Shown: piece by piece, positions 1-9,186 of the stretch | Layout: each line of letters starts with the position of its first letter | Numbering within the stretch: position 1 is the stretch's first letter | Assembly: GCA_030691295.1 (NCBI GenBank) | Contig: JAUYEQ010000596.1 | Span: forward strand, 1 to 16,368 | Direction: 5' to 3' | Source of the DNA: Bacteroidota bacterium | GTDB taxonomy: Bacteria; Bacteroidota; Bacteroidia; Bacteroidales; Prolixibacteraceae | DNA: 16,368 bases | Program-made: the position numbers and the translations under genes | Notes under the pieces: generated by a model | Database searches by the model: none | What the model was told of the DNA's origin: nothing | What the model saw: the letters and a program-made list of their open reading frames with translations, nothing else

Positions 1-1
1 C

Positions 2-2143
2 ATTGTGACCATTTCGCAGGACCTGACTATTTTGGGAGGTACAAGCTCCGCAAAATACAGTATTGGATTTAGTCATTTGAAGGATGACGGTTTGGTAAAA
101 GATGATAATTATTCCAGAATCGGATTCAGGGCAAAATATGATGTTTCGATCAATGACAAACTCAGGGTTGGATTTTCAACAATATTATCTACTGCTAAAT
201 CTAACCCGCAAGCTAATTCCATGGCTTCAGTACAAAGGGTTTTACCTATTTTCCAACCAAAGGATGCAAATGGAAACTGGACTGATCCCACCTCTATTAA
301 AAATGTCATAAATTTAGCTGCAGCACATTACTACGACAAAAATTCTTTTCAAACAGCGCTCAATGCTATTTTAAACGGATATGCAGAACTCGATCTTTTA
401 AAAAACTTAACCTTAAAAAGTAGTATTTCTTTAAATCCCGGAGAAGTAAATTATATTAAGTATTCTCCTCTTTATAAAGTTTCTGTTTATCAATCACAGC
501 AACAAAATATTCTTACCAAAACCCGGGGGCAAAATTTAAATACCAACTGGGATAATACGGTAACCTATTCCATGACAATTTCGGAAGATCATCATTTGAA
601 ACTATTGGGTGGTATGTCATATCAGGAGCAACAAACCAACAACCTTAATGCAACTGCCAGCGGACTTCAGGATTTGCCCGAAATTAGTTCCAGTTATCTG
701 TTTTTGAGCTATCCAGGAAGAACTGACAAATACACAACTGCCAGTTCTGATGGAGGTGATAAAACAGTTGCCAACTCTTATTTTGGCCGTATAAACTATG
801 ACTATAAAGGCAAATATTTATTTAACGCCACTTTGAGGAATGATATTTCAACAAAATTCCCTAAAAGCAACCGTAGCGCATTGTTCCCTTCAGTTGGAGG
901 TGCATGGGTTGTCTCTTCTGAGGAATTTATGAAAAAGACAAAAATTGATTTTTTGAAAGTTCGTGCCAGTTGGGGGTTAATTGGAAATGGAATAATTCCA
1001 TCAAACATTTATGTACCGACTCTCTACACGGATAATTATGGGGCAGTTATCTTTGGACCGAATCAAAACAACGCTACCACTGCTGATGTTTCTCCCATTG
1101 CTACCATCAGACAATTGGCTAATCCAAATTTAAAATGGGAAACTGTAAGCGAATTTAATGCAGGCGTTGACGTGAGATTAATTCAAAACCGTCTTTCTGT
1201 AACTGCAGATTATTATAGTCGTGATACCAGGGACGCTATTTTCCCAATCAGTGCCCTCCCCAGTTCAGGGCTAAATACAAGTGGAGTTTGGGGAAACAAT
1301 GCTACTATCAATAATTCCGGCTTAGAAATTACATTAGGCTGGGCTGATCATAAAAGAGATTTTAGTTATAGTATAAATGGTAATTTTTCCTACAACCAGA
1401 ATAAAGTAACTGCGCTTAGCGCTGCCAGTGCAGCAGGGATATACGGAAAAGCCTCTGGTTATAGCGCTACTTATACTTATAGTACAATTGGCCATCCTGT
1501 TGGGGAAATATTTGGTCTTCAGTCAATAGGGGTTTTTCAAAATCTGAGCCAGATAAACAGTACACCACATGTATCAGGAGCCCTCCCAGGTGACTTAATA
1601 TTTGAAGACCTTAACAAGGATAATATAATTGACGATAGGGACCGAACATTCTTAGGCAATCCTAATCCTCCATTCTATTATGGATTTGATGCTTCTTTTG
1701 GATACAAAGGGTTCGATTTAGGCATTGCCATACAAGGCGTTGCCGGAAATAAAATAGTAAATGCCGTAGATATCGAGAGGTTCGGAGGAGAAAACTATAC
1801 TAAACGTTTTTTTGATAACAGGTGGCATGGAGAGGGAACTTCCAATACATTTCCGTCAGCGGTGTTGGCTAATACCACTCAAAACAGTTCATTTTTCGTA
1901 GAGAGTGGCAGCTATCTCAGGTTAAAGAACATTCAACTTGGTTATACCTTTAATGCCAGCATTCTTTCTAAGATGGGCATCAAAAAACTGAGATTAAATG
2001 TAACAGGTGAAAACATACACACGTTCACGAAATATTCTGGGACATCACCGGAAGTTACTGGAGGGCCTATATTTGGTGGTGTTAATTACTCGACCTATCC
2101 CTTGTCTTCTATGTATAGTTTTGGTTTGAATCTAAACTTTTAA
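2..2143 (+). CDS. susC: SusC-like TonB-dependent outer-membrane transporter, C-terminal part (5' truncated)
   Basis: SusC-type beta-barrel that imports ligand captured by its SusD partner across the outer membrane, energised by TonB. The frame is open from base 2, so the window edge cuts the gene; the GTG at 5 is not a real start. About 713 residues remain of a family usually near 1000-1050, so the signal peptide, carboxypeptidase-like domain and most of the plug are missing. What is seen is alternating beta-strand sequence, an early GGTSSAKYSIGFSHLKDDG stretch typical of the first barrel strands, the DLNKDNIIDDRDRTFLGNPNPPFYYG type motif near residue 540, and a C-terminal strand ending SFGLNLNF with terminal Phe, as expected for outer-membrane insertion. 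The susD start lies 12 bases after the stop, so they are cotranscribed. The specific ligand cannot be read from sequence; ribose or ribofuranosides is inferred from downstream genes. Confidence 0.95.
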   Translation: MVTISQDLTILGGTSSAKYSIGFSHLKDDGLVKDDNYSRIGFRAKYDVSINDKLRVGFSTILSTAKSNPQANSMASVQRVLPIFQPKDANGNWTDPTSIKNVINLAAAHYYDKNSFQTALNAILNGYAELDLLKNLTLKSSISLNPGEVNYIKYSPLYKVSVYQSQQQNILTKTRGQNLNTNWDNTVTYSMTISEDHHLKLLGGMSYQEQQTNNLNATASGLQDLPEISSSYLFLSYPGRTDKYTTASSDGGDKTVANSYFGRINYDYKGKYLFNATLRNDISTKFPKSNRSALFPSVGGAWVVSSEEFMKKTKIDFLKVRASWGLIGNGIIPSNIYVPTLYTDNYGAVIFGPNQNNATTADVSPIATIRQLANPNLKWETVSEFNAGVDVRLIQNRLSVTADYYSRDTRDAIFPISALPSSGLNTSGVWGNNATINNSGLEITLGWADHKRDFSYSINGNFSYNQNKVTALSAASAAGIYGKASGYSATYTYSTIGHPVGEIFGLQSIGVFQNLSQINSTPHVSGALPGDLIFEDLNKDNIIDDRDRTFLGNPNPPFYYGFDASFGYKGFDLGIAIQGVAGNKIVNAVDIERFGGENYTKRFFDNRWHGEGTSNTFPSAVLANTTQNSSFFVESGSYLRLKNIQLGYTFNASILSKMGIKKLRLNVTGENIHTFTKYSGTSPEVTGGPIFGGVNYSTYPLSSMYSFGLNLNF

Positions 2144-2155
2144 AAATTGCTCAAA

Positions 2156-3727
2156 ATGAAAAAGAATATAATTAAAATAATAGCTATTCCCTTGTTGGGA
2201 ATCATTGCATTGTCTTGTAGTGAAAATCTTGACTTTGCACCATACAACCAAAAACCGCCAGTTCAATTTTTTCAAAATGCGGACGATGCACGAAAAGCAG
2301 TAAATGCTTGTTATGGCGGCTTAACTGGTTGGGACTTTTTTGATCCTTCTACTTTTGGGGTTTCCGAAATGGCCTCCGGGAATACGGTTAAAGGCGGTGC
2401 AGCCAGTGACCAGGTTGTCGTATATCAATTTTCAAATTTCACAAGCACTTCTACCCATATAAATATTGGAAATAATTGGCGGGGGAGATACAATGTAATT
2501 AATTTTTGTAACCAGGCTATTACCAATATCCCCAATATTGATATGGATGAAGCAACTAAAAAATCATTAATAGCAGAAGCTAAATTTATCAGGGCATGGT
2601 TGTATTTCGATTTGGCTAAAACATTTGGTGAAGTAGTTATTTATGATGGTATTCCCGAAGACGGGAACTATAATTTACCTAAATCATCTTTAGCAGATGT
2701 TTATAAATTTATTGAAAGCGATTTGGAATATACTATTGCTAACGGTAGAACGGCGGTTTGGGACATCAACAATAAAGGTCGGGTTACGTCTAAAGCAGGG
2801 CTGGCTCTTTTAGCTAAGGTAAAAATGTACGAAGCAAGCGGAGCTAATTTCACAGATGATGGAAAAGCTATTAACGGAAGGACCTGGGCCGATGTAAAAG
2901 CAACTACCGATGCTGTAATTAGTAGTAACTTTTATCGCCTGTTTACTGATAGGGGCGACAGTAGTTTTTTCTACTTGTTCAGGCTTCCATACGAAAATTG
3001 TGATGAATCAATATTTGAGATGCAAAACGGGAGCGTCAATATTAGTTATTATGGAACCAATCATAGTTCTGCATGCCAGTACCAGTGGGCTACAACATTG
3101 AATGGATGGGGCTTTAACGCGCCAAGTGATAAACTAATTACAGATTGGGCCGCCCGAACAGATGACACTATCCGGTTCAGGCAATCTGTTGCTTTTCAGG
3201 GTTTGAAATTGCCAGATGGTGATATCGTTGATCCCAAAGGGGTATTTCAGGCAGGTACTGGTTCGGTTGCTGCTAACCCAAATGCGACAGGAAATGCAAG
3301 GTGCCGGTTTAATTTTAAAGCGTATCAATCAAGGCGTGATGACAAAGGTTTTGGTGGTTGGCAACGGTTGATTGAGCAAAATCTGAGATTATTCAGATAT
3401 GCCGATGTATTACTTATTGATGCTGAAGCCGAATTTAATCTGGGAAATTTACAAGAGGCAGTAAATTCAATTAATTTAGTTCGGGCACGTGTTAAAGCAA
3501 CACCGTTAACTACGGCCAATATTACCTTACAAAAAATTTGGGATGAGCGTCGGTTTGAATTGGCATTTGAGAATGATCACTTTTTTGATTTAGTGCGTAC
3601 TGGGCAGGCTGCAACGGTATTAGCTCCTAACGGATTTAAGAAACCCAAAAATAATTTCTATCCAATTCCTCAGACCCAAATAGACATTTCTGCAGGAGTA
3701 TTAAAACAAAACAAAAATTGGGAATGA
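2156..3727 (+). CDS. susD: SusD/RagB-like surface lipoprotein
   Basis: SusD-family starch-binding-like lipoprotein that caps the SusC barrel and binds the ligand at the cell surface. I chose the ATG at 2156 (523 residues) rather than the TTG three codons earlier, because it gives a clean signal peptide: MKK, a hydrophobic run, then ALSC with lipid-attachment Cys21. SusD landmarks are visible: the N-terminal FFQNADDARKAVNACYGGL helix, the AEAKFIRAWLYFDLAKTFGEV tetratricopeptide-like segment near residue 140, and the C-terminal block RYADVLLIDAEAEF followed by the DERRFELAFENDHFFDLVR motif and a YPIPQTQID ending. Length is normal for the family. It follows susC by 12 bases and ends just before a strong hairpin, which suggests that the binding pair is made in larger amounts than the enzymes downstream. 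Confidence 0.95.
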   Translation: MKKNIIKIIAIPLLGIIALSCSENLDFAPYNQKPPVQFFQNADDARKAVNACYGGLTGWDFFDPSTFGVSEMASGNTVKGGAASDQVVVYQFSNFTSTSTHINIGNNWRGRYNVINFCNQAITNIPNIDMDEATKKSLIAEAKFIRAWLYFDLAKTFGEVVIYDGIPEDGNYNLPKSSLADVYKFIESDLEYTIANGRTAVWDINNKGRVTSKAGLALLAKVKMYEASGANFTDDGKAINGRTWADVKATTDAVISSNFYRLFTDRGDSSFFYLFRLPYENCDESIFEMQNGSVNISYYGTNHSSACQYQWATTLNGWGFNAPSDKLITDWAARTDDTIRFRQSVAFQGLKLPDGDIVDPKGVFQAGTGSVAANPNATGNARCRFNFKAYQSRRDDKGFGGWQRLIEQNLRLFRYADVLLIDAEAEFNLGNLQEAVNSINLVRARVKATPLTTANITLQKIWDERRFELAFENDHFFDLVRTGQAATVLAPNGFKKPKNNFYPIPQTQIDISAGVLKQNKNWE

Positions 3728-3745
3728 TTTTAAACTCCATTCAAC

Positions 3746-3784
3746 AAAATCTTTTTGTGGTGTTACAGCCACAAAAAGATTTTT
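3746..3784 (+). terminator. Strong hairpin after susD (attenuating terminator)
   Basis: A perfect 15-bp inverted repeat (left arm 3746-3760, right arm 3769-3783, loop of 8 bases) whose right arm ends in a T run. The arms are AAAATCTTTTTGTGG and its complement. It starts 18 bases after the susD stop and lies 39 bases before the GH127 start. No TAnnTTTG promoter is seen between it and the GH127 gene, so it probably terminates only part of the transcripts, or protects the 3' end of the susCD message. Confidence 0.8.
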
Positions 3785-3822
3785 AAGACTTCTTCAAATA
3801 AGAAAATAATTAAATCACTTTC

Positions 3823-6495
3823 ATGAAATATATTTTTTCTCAAAAATTAATAAGGTATTACCTATTCGTATTTTTTTCGTTAATCATTTTTAAGACCACA
3901 CAGGCGCAATTCGTTGAATTGCCCAAGGTGTGGAAGTTTATATTAGGTGATAATATGGATTGGGCTGGGCAATCATTTAATGATACTGGTTGGGGCAATA
4001 AACAATTAGGAATAAGTTGGTCTGCAACTGGCATGAAAGGCAATGTTTATGCATGGTATAGAATTAAAATAGTTATTCCTTCAAACATGAAAAGTGCAGC
4101 CGAAAGAGGTAAAGGAATAAAACTTAAACTTGGCAGGATTGATGATGTTGATCAAACTTTTTTTAATGGTAAACTTATAGGACAAACAGGTTCTTTGCCT
4201 CCTGCTTATGAAAGTAAAAGGGATGCTGAACGAGTTTATATTATTTCAGCAAATGAAGTTCAATGGGATAAGGAAAATGTGATTGCAGTTAGGGTCTTTA
4301 GTTTGGATATTGGATTGGTTGGTATGTACCAGGGTCCATATAATTATTGGCCAATTCAGTGGTCAGATTTTATTTCAATTCAACCTAGCATTTTTGAAAC
4401 CGATCAAAATGGATTTACCGCAAAAATTAAATTTACCAACAATAGCAATTACGCATTTAATGGCACCGTAAAATATTGGATCGACGATAAAAATAATATG
4501 GAAGTCCACTCAGAAACAAAGCCGGTACAAGTGAAGCCTGAACAGGGTTCTGAAGCTGAAGTAACCTTCATGAATTACCAGCCGGTAAATGAAAATATTT
4601 TTAAAGTAGGCTATCAGGTTACAGAAAATAATACTACAGCTACTGTGAAAATTAAACAGGTTTATCTGGCCAATAAACAAATTGAAATTAAAGTTGCCAA
4701 TGAACCAAAACCAGTTGTAGCAAACAAAATTAAGGATGCCTTTACTTCCATTCCATTTCAGAATCAAGTATTACAAGGGTATCTTGGGAAACGCTTTACG
4801 CAAAATCTGGAAGAGCGTCTTTTGAAAGTCGATGAGAACGGGTTGATGGGTTCTTATCTACAAAAGCCCGGAATACATGCATGGGCAGGCGAGCATGTTG
4901 GCAAATATCTGGAAACAGCCTGCAATGTTTGGAAAAACACTCACGATACAAGACTTAAACGGCAAATGGATCGCATGATGTATGAACTTATTAACTCGCA
5001 ATTGGAAGATGGTTATTTGGGAACCTACACACCAGATATTTATTGGACAAGCTGGGATGTATGGTCGCATAAATATAATTTGTACGGATTGCTTGCGTAT
5101 TATACGACAACCGGCTACCAGCCAGCCTTGGAAGCATGCAAGAGAATGGGCGATTTGTTGTGTATAACATTTGGGAATAAACCAGGACAGCGTGATCTGA
5201 TTTTAGCCGGAGAACATGTTGGAATGGCAGCAACCAGTATCCTGGATCCAATGGTAGAATTGTACCGATACACTGGCGATAAAAAATACCTTGATTTTTG
5301 CTATTATATCCTTGAGGCGTGGGAGCAACCTAATGGTCCTCAAATTATCAGCTCATTATTATCAACTGGTAAGGTCAATAAGGTGGCGAACAGGAAAGCC
5401 TATGAAATGCTATCGAATTTAGTTGGATTAATCAAATTATACCGTGTTACAGGTAATGACAAATTTTTAAATCCGATTTTAATTGCATGGAAGGATATCG
5501 TAACAAATAGACTTTATATTACCGGAACCACCAGTTCATCTGAACATTTTCAAGATGATGAAATATTGCCTGCAGCAGATAAAGATCAAATTGGTGAAGG
5601 GTGCGTGACGACCACCTGGATTCAGTTAAATCAGAATTTATTAGCTGTCACAGGCGAATTAAAATATATGGAGCAAATTGAAAAGACAATTTACAATCAT
5701 TTGCTGGGAGCTAAAAATCCACAAACCGGATGTGTAAGTTATTTTACGCCAATGATGGGCAAAAAAACATATACTTGTGGAATCTTTTGTTGCACATCGA
5801 GTATTCCACGTGGAATAGCATTGATTCCATACTTTACATTCGGAAATCTAAATAACATTCCGACCTTAATGTTGTATGAGCCTGCTTCCTACAAAGAAAA
5901 TATCACAATTTCCGGTAATAAGAATATAAACTTATCGCTACAAATTGAAAGCAGTTTTCCTGCAAATGGGGATGCTATTGTAACGGTAAGCACTTCTCAA
6001 ACAGCTTCTTTCCCAATATCATTAAGAGTGCCATCCTGGTGCAGTTCTTTTATTGCAAAAGTTGGCGATAAAGAATACAGGGGCATAACAAATCAATATT
6101 TAATTATAGAACGTGTTTGGAAATCAGGCGAAAAAATAAAGGTGTCTTTTCAAATGCCGGTTCAAATTCTGAATGGTGGGAAAAGTTATCCGGGTCAGAT
6201 TGCATTTCAACGAGGGCCACAGGTTTTAGCATTTGATGATTCTTTAAATTTAGAGTTCCTGAAAAATCATCAACTGGAATTATCTGAAAAACTGCTTGTT
6301 GGAAATCCTGATGTTAAAAGTAATGCTGATTTGTTACCGAAACAATGGATTGGGAATCAGGCTTATTCGTTAAGTATAATTGATGAAAAGAAGAATGGAA
6401 CGAAACAACATTTGATATTGGTTCCCTTTGCAGACGCAAGTCAAACAGGTGGAGCTATAAAAGTATGGATGCCACTGAATATGGCTGCGAATTAG
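3823..6495 (+). CDS. GH127-like (DUF1680) furanosidase with N-terminal jelly-roll domain
   Basis: Secreted glycoside hydrolase of the GH127 (beta-L-arabinofuranosidase, DUF1680) type, 890 residues. A signal peptide ends near residue 29 (FKTTQAQ). Residues about 30-175 look like the galactose-binding jelly roll of GH2 enzymes and sialate esterases (VWKFILGD, FNDTGW, WYRIKIVIP, FFNGKLIGQTG, NVIAVRVF). A linker beta domain follows, then the (alpha/alpha) barrel from about residue 310 (GYLGKRF, GLMGSYLQKPG, HVGKYLETA, QLEDGYLGTY). Relative to Bifidobacterium HypBA1, whose zinc/cysteine site uses Glu338, Cys340, Cys417 and Cys418 with Glu322 as acid/base, I see Glu592 and Cys594 in GEGC, Cys656-Cys657 in FCCTSS, and Glu574 in SEHF as acid/base candidate. 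Catalytic residues thus appear complete. Substrate is uncertain: the family includes beta-L-arabinofuranosidases and an aceric-acid hydrolase; beside ribokinase a ribofuranoside is possible. No lipobox is seen, so it is probably periplasmic or secreted. Confidence 0.88.
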   Translation: MKYIFSQKLIRYYLFVFFSLIIFKTTQAQFVELPKVWKFILGDNMDWAGQSFNDTGWGNKQLGISWSATGMKGNVYAWYRIKIVIPSNMKSAAERGKGIKLKLGRIDDVDQTFFNGKLIGQTGSLPPAYESKRDAERVYIISANEVQWDKENVIAVRVFSLDIGLVGMYQGPYNYWPIQWSDFISIQPSIFETDQNGFTAKIKFTNNSNYAFNGTVKYWIDDKNNMEVHSETKPVQVKPEQGSEAEVTFMNYQPVNENIFKVGYQVTENNTTATVKIKQVYLANKQIEIKVANEPKPVVANKIKDAFTSIPFQNQVLQGYLGKRFTQNLEERLLKVDENGLMGSYLQKPGIHAWAGEHVGKYLETACNVWKNTHDTRLKRQMDRMMYELINSQLEDGYLGTYTPDIYWTSWDVWSHKYNLYGLLAYYTTTGYQPALEACKRMGDLLCITFGNKPGQRDLILAGEHVGMAATSILDPMVELYRYTGDKKYLDFCYYILEAWEQPNGPQIISSLLSTGKVNKVANRKAYEMLSNLVGLIKLYRVTGNDKFLNPILIAWKDIVTNRLYITGTTSSSEHFQDDEILPAADKDQIGEGCVTTTWIQLNQNLLAVTGELKYMEQIEKTIYNHLLGAKNPQTGCVSYFTPMMGKKTYTCGIFCCTSSIPRGIALIPYFTFGNLNNIPTLMLYEPASYKENITISGNKNINLSLQIESSFPANGDAIVTVSTSQTASFPISLRVPSWCSSFIAKVGDKEYRGITNQYLIIERVWKSGEKIKVSFQMPVQILNGGKSYPGQIAFQRGPQVLAFDDSLNLEFLKNHQLELSEKLLVGNPDVKSNADLLPKQWIGNQAYSLSIIDEKKNGTKQHLILVPFADASQTGGAIKVWMPLNMAAN

Positions 6496-6556
6496 AAATT
6501 TTTCAGGAAAGACGGGCATGAAAATATTATCGTTTAAATCGTAAAAGAAAATAATA

Positions 6557-7459
6557 ATGAAAAAAATAATCGTAATTGGCAGCTCGAATACCGATATGGT
6601 GATCAAAACAAAGAATTTTCCTGCACCTGGCGAAACTATTATGGGTGGAAAATTTTTAATGAATTCCGGTGGTAAAGGCGCTAATCAGGCTGTGGCTGCG
6701 GCACGATTGGGGGGGAGGGTCACTTTTATTGGTAAAGTTGGTGATGATATTTTCGGTAAACAGGCTGTACAGCAACTGGAAGATGAGGGCATCAATGTGG
6801 ACTTTGTGGTCGTTGATCCTGAAAATCCGAGTGGTGTAGCCCTGATTACTGTCGATCAGAAAGGCGAAAACTCAATCGTTGTGGCTCCGGGATCAAACGG
6901 AACGCTTAGCCCGGCAGATTTTGATAAAGCAATAGATGAACTCAATGAATCGGAATATATACTCATGCAGCTTGAAACACCTATTCTGACGGTAGAACAT
7001 ATCGCCCGAATAGCTGTTGAAAAAAGGAAAAAAGTGGTTTTGAATCCTGCCCCGGCGGCCGAACTTTCCAATGAACTACTAAAAAATCTGTATATCATTA
7101 CTCCAAACGAAACAGAAGCAGAGTTGCTCACCGGAGTAATAGTCACAGATGCACAATCGGCTTTGAAAGCAGCAACTGTTCTTCACGACAAAGGTGTTGA
7201 AACAGTAATCATAACAATGGGGGCTGCCGGTGCTTTTCTGTTGGCAAACGGAAAGTCTGAAACAATCGCAACGATTAAAGTGGAGGCTATTGATACCACT
7301 GCCGCCGGAGATACTTTTAACGGAGCTTTGGTGGTGGCTTTATCCGAAGGAAAAACGATACAGGAATCCATTGCCTTTGCCAATAAAGCGGCATCCATTT
7401 CGGTTACTCGTATAGGAGCACAATCATCGGTTCCATTCCGAAATGAAATTATAAATTGA
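6557..7459 (+). CDS. rbsK: Ribokinase (PfkB family)
   Basis: Cytoplasmic kinase that phosphorylates D-ribose with ATP to ribose 5-phosphate for the pentose phosphate pathway. It has 300 residues, close to the 309 of E. coli RbsK. Both PfkB signatures are present: GGKGANQAVAAARLGG (about residues 38-53) and DTTAAGDTFNGAL (from residue 246), with the catalytic base Asp252 and the anion hole AAGD. Asp13 in GSSNTD corresponds to the sugar-binding Asp16 of the E. coli enzyme. TPNETEAELLTG and ITMGAAGAFL are also typical ribokinase segments. The match is closer to ribokinase than to fructokinase or 2-dehydro-3-deoxygluconokinase. The gene lies 61 bases after the GH127 gene and 25 bases before the lipoprotein gene, with no visible promoter, so it belongs to the operon. 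It supports ribose as the cytoplasmic end product. Confidence 0.93.
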   Translation: MKKIIVIGSSNTDMVIKTKNFPAPGETIMGGKFLMNSGGKGANQAVAAARLGGRVTFIGKVGDDIFGKQAVQQLEDEGINVDFVVVDPENPSGVALITVDQKGENSIVVAPGSNGTLSPADFDKAIDELNESEYILMQLETPILTVEHIARIAVEKRKKVVLNPAPAAELSNELLKNLYIITPNETEAELLTGVIVTDAQSALKAATVLHDKGVETVIITMGAAGAFLLANGKSETIATIKVEAIDTTAAGDTFNGALVVALSEGKTIQESIAFANKAASISVTRIGAQSSVPFRNEIIN

Positions 7460-7484
7460 AATATTTACAACTAAATCCAATACC

Positions 7485-9110
7485 ATGAGAACGAAATTGT
7501 CCATTTTTATAATGCTATTTTGTGTGTTAGCCATTACTTCGTGCAAAACCGAAAAATCTGATACACGAACCATTTCTACTGAAGTACTGAAAGATAAAAT
7601 AGCCGGGGGCTGGGCAGGTAAAATGATTGGGGTGACTTACGGCGCTCCAACAGAATTTAAAGCTCAGGGAAAGACCTTTGAAGATTCCATAAAATGGGTT
7701 CCAGCAGATGTTAAAGGTTCTATCTGGCAGGATGATATCTATGTTCAGCTGACTTTCATGATGACCATGGATCAATATGGTATCGATGCTCCTGCAAAAA
7801 AATTTCAGGAGTTATTTGCCAAAGCGGGTTACGAGTTATGGCATGCCAATGTTCAGGGGCGCAAAAATTATTTCGACAGTATTTTTCCTCCTCTGTCAGG
7901 TCACCCCGACTATAACCTTCATGCTGATGATATTGATTTTCAGATTGAAGCTGATTATATTGGGTTCATGTGCCCCGGAATGCCACAAACTGCTAGTAAA
8001 ATAGCCGATAAGATTGGTCACATAATGAATTACGGTGATGGTGTCTATGGTGGTGTTTTCGTTGCTGCTCTTTATTCTGAAGCCTATTTCGATGATGATA
8101 TCGGCAAAATCATAGATAAAGCGTTGCTTTCGATACCTGCTGAAAGCGATTATTCAAAAATCGTAAAAGATGTGATTATCCTTCACAAGTATTATCCGAA
8201 TGATTGGCGGGCCGCCTGGGCCGAACTGGATGCAAAATGGGCACAGGATCACATTTGTGAGGCGGGTACTACTTTTAATATTGACGCGAAACTTAACGGT
8301 GCCTATATTGTGATGGGCTTGCTGTATGGCGATGGTGATCCTGTAAAAACCATGGAGATATCAACCCGTTGCGGACAGGATTCTGATTGTAATCCTTCGA
8401 ATGCGATGGCTCTTTTAGGTGTAATTAAAGGTTTGAGCGGATTCCCGGTTGAATATCAGGAGGCAGTAAAATCAATTGGCGATTCTGTATTTATAAATAC
8501 TACTTATTCATTCAACAAAGCTGTTGACAAAACCTTGGAATATGCTCAGAAACTTGCAGTTGAAAATGGTGGTGAAACTACAAGGAATGAGTTGAAAATT
8601 AAAGTTCAACAACCTCAACCATTTGCTCTTGAAGTTGCTTTTCCCAAGTTGGTTTTTGATAAGAAAGTAAGCGTGTTTGCAAAAGAAGGATGGGAATTGA
8701 AAGGCAATTGGGCCAGCTTCACATATTTCCATCCATGGGCTAAAAAAGAAATTAAAAATCAGGCCCGAGTCAGCGGAACTGTTGGTGATGAAATCAGTTT
8801 TACCTTCGAGGGAACCGGAGTTTCAATCGTTGGAAACTGGTTTAAAGATGGAGGAAAAGCAGATGTTTTTGTGGATGGTGAGTTTAAACGTAACATCGAC
8901 TGCTATTTTAATTATGCAAACCAGCAAGTCGAGAACACGAATTTGTATCACATTACCAATCTTCCGGAGGGAAAACATACTGTCAGGTTAGTTGTAAAAG
9001 GTGAAAAGCGGCCTGAATCAACTGGAACCAATGTGTACATCACTGAAGCCGTTGTATTTAGAACTGCGGATAAAATTAGCGAGAACTTTAAGTTTTCTTT
9101 TCAGAAGTAA
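7485..9110 (+). CDS. ADP-ribosylglycohydrolase-fold lipoprotein with C-terminal beta domain (RusGH-like)
   Basis: Exported lipoprotein (signal peptide, then AITSC with Cys20) of 541 residues. Residues about 33-345 match the all-helical ADP-ribosylglycohydrolase (DraG/ARH) family: GGWAGKMIGVTYGAPTEF, WQDDIYVQL with Asp83-Asp84, GYGD-like NYGDGVYGGVFVAALY, and GQDSDCNPSNAMALLG with Asp299 and Asp301. The family metal-binding motifs are normally DDT and DTDT; here the acidic residues stay but the Thr partners are Ile85, Ser300 and Cys302. A second acidic cluster is Asp148-Asp149 and Asp151. The last 150 residues form a predicted beta-rich domain (GTGVSIVGNWFKDGGKADVFVDGE) resembling carbohydrate-binding modules. 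Being outside the cytoplasm and next to ribokinase, it more likely cleaves ribosides or other glycosides than ADP-ribosylated proteins. The comparable B. thetaiotaomicron rus locus also has such a protein, whose activity I do not know to be settled. Confidence 0.87.
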   Translation: MRTKLSIFIMLFCVLAITSCKTEKSDTRTISTEVLKDKIAGGWAGKMIGVTYGAPTEFKAQGKTFEDSIKWVPADVKGSIWQDDIYVQLTFMMTMDQYGIDAPAKKFQELFAKAGYELWHANVQGRKNYFDSIFPPLSGHPDYNLHADDIDFQIEADYIGFMCPGMPQTASKIADKIGHIMNYGDGVYGGVFVAALYSEAYFDDDIGKIIDKALLSIPAESDYSKIVKDVIILHKYYPNDWRAAWAELDAKWAQDHICEAGTTFNIDAKLNGAYIVMGLLYGDGDPVKTMEISTRCGQDSDCNPSNAMALLGVIKGLSGFPVEYQEAVKSIGDSVFINTTYSFNKAVDKTLEYAQKLAVENGGETTRNELKIKVQQPQPFALEVAFPKLVFDKKVSVFAKEGWELKGNWASFTYFHPWAKKEIKNQARVSGTVGDEISFTFEGTGVSIVGNWFKDGGKADVFVDGEFKRNIDCYFNYANQQVENTNLYHITNLPEGKHTVRLVVKGEKRPESTGTNVYITEAVVFRTADKISENFKFSFQK

Positions 9111-9186
9111 TCTTGATTAGATGATAAGCCTGGTATCCGGCGCAATGGAACCCAAATGAAACAAGTCAATCCTAAATTCAAAAACC

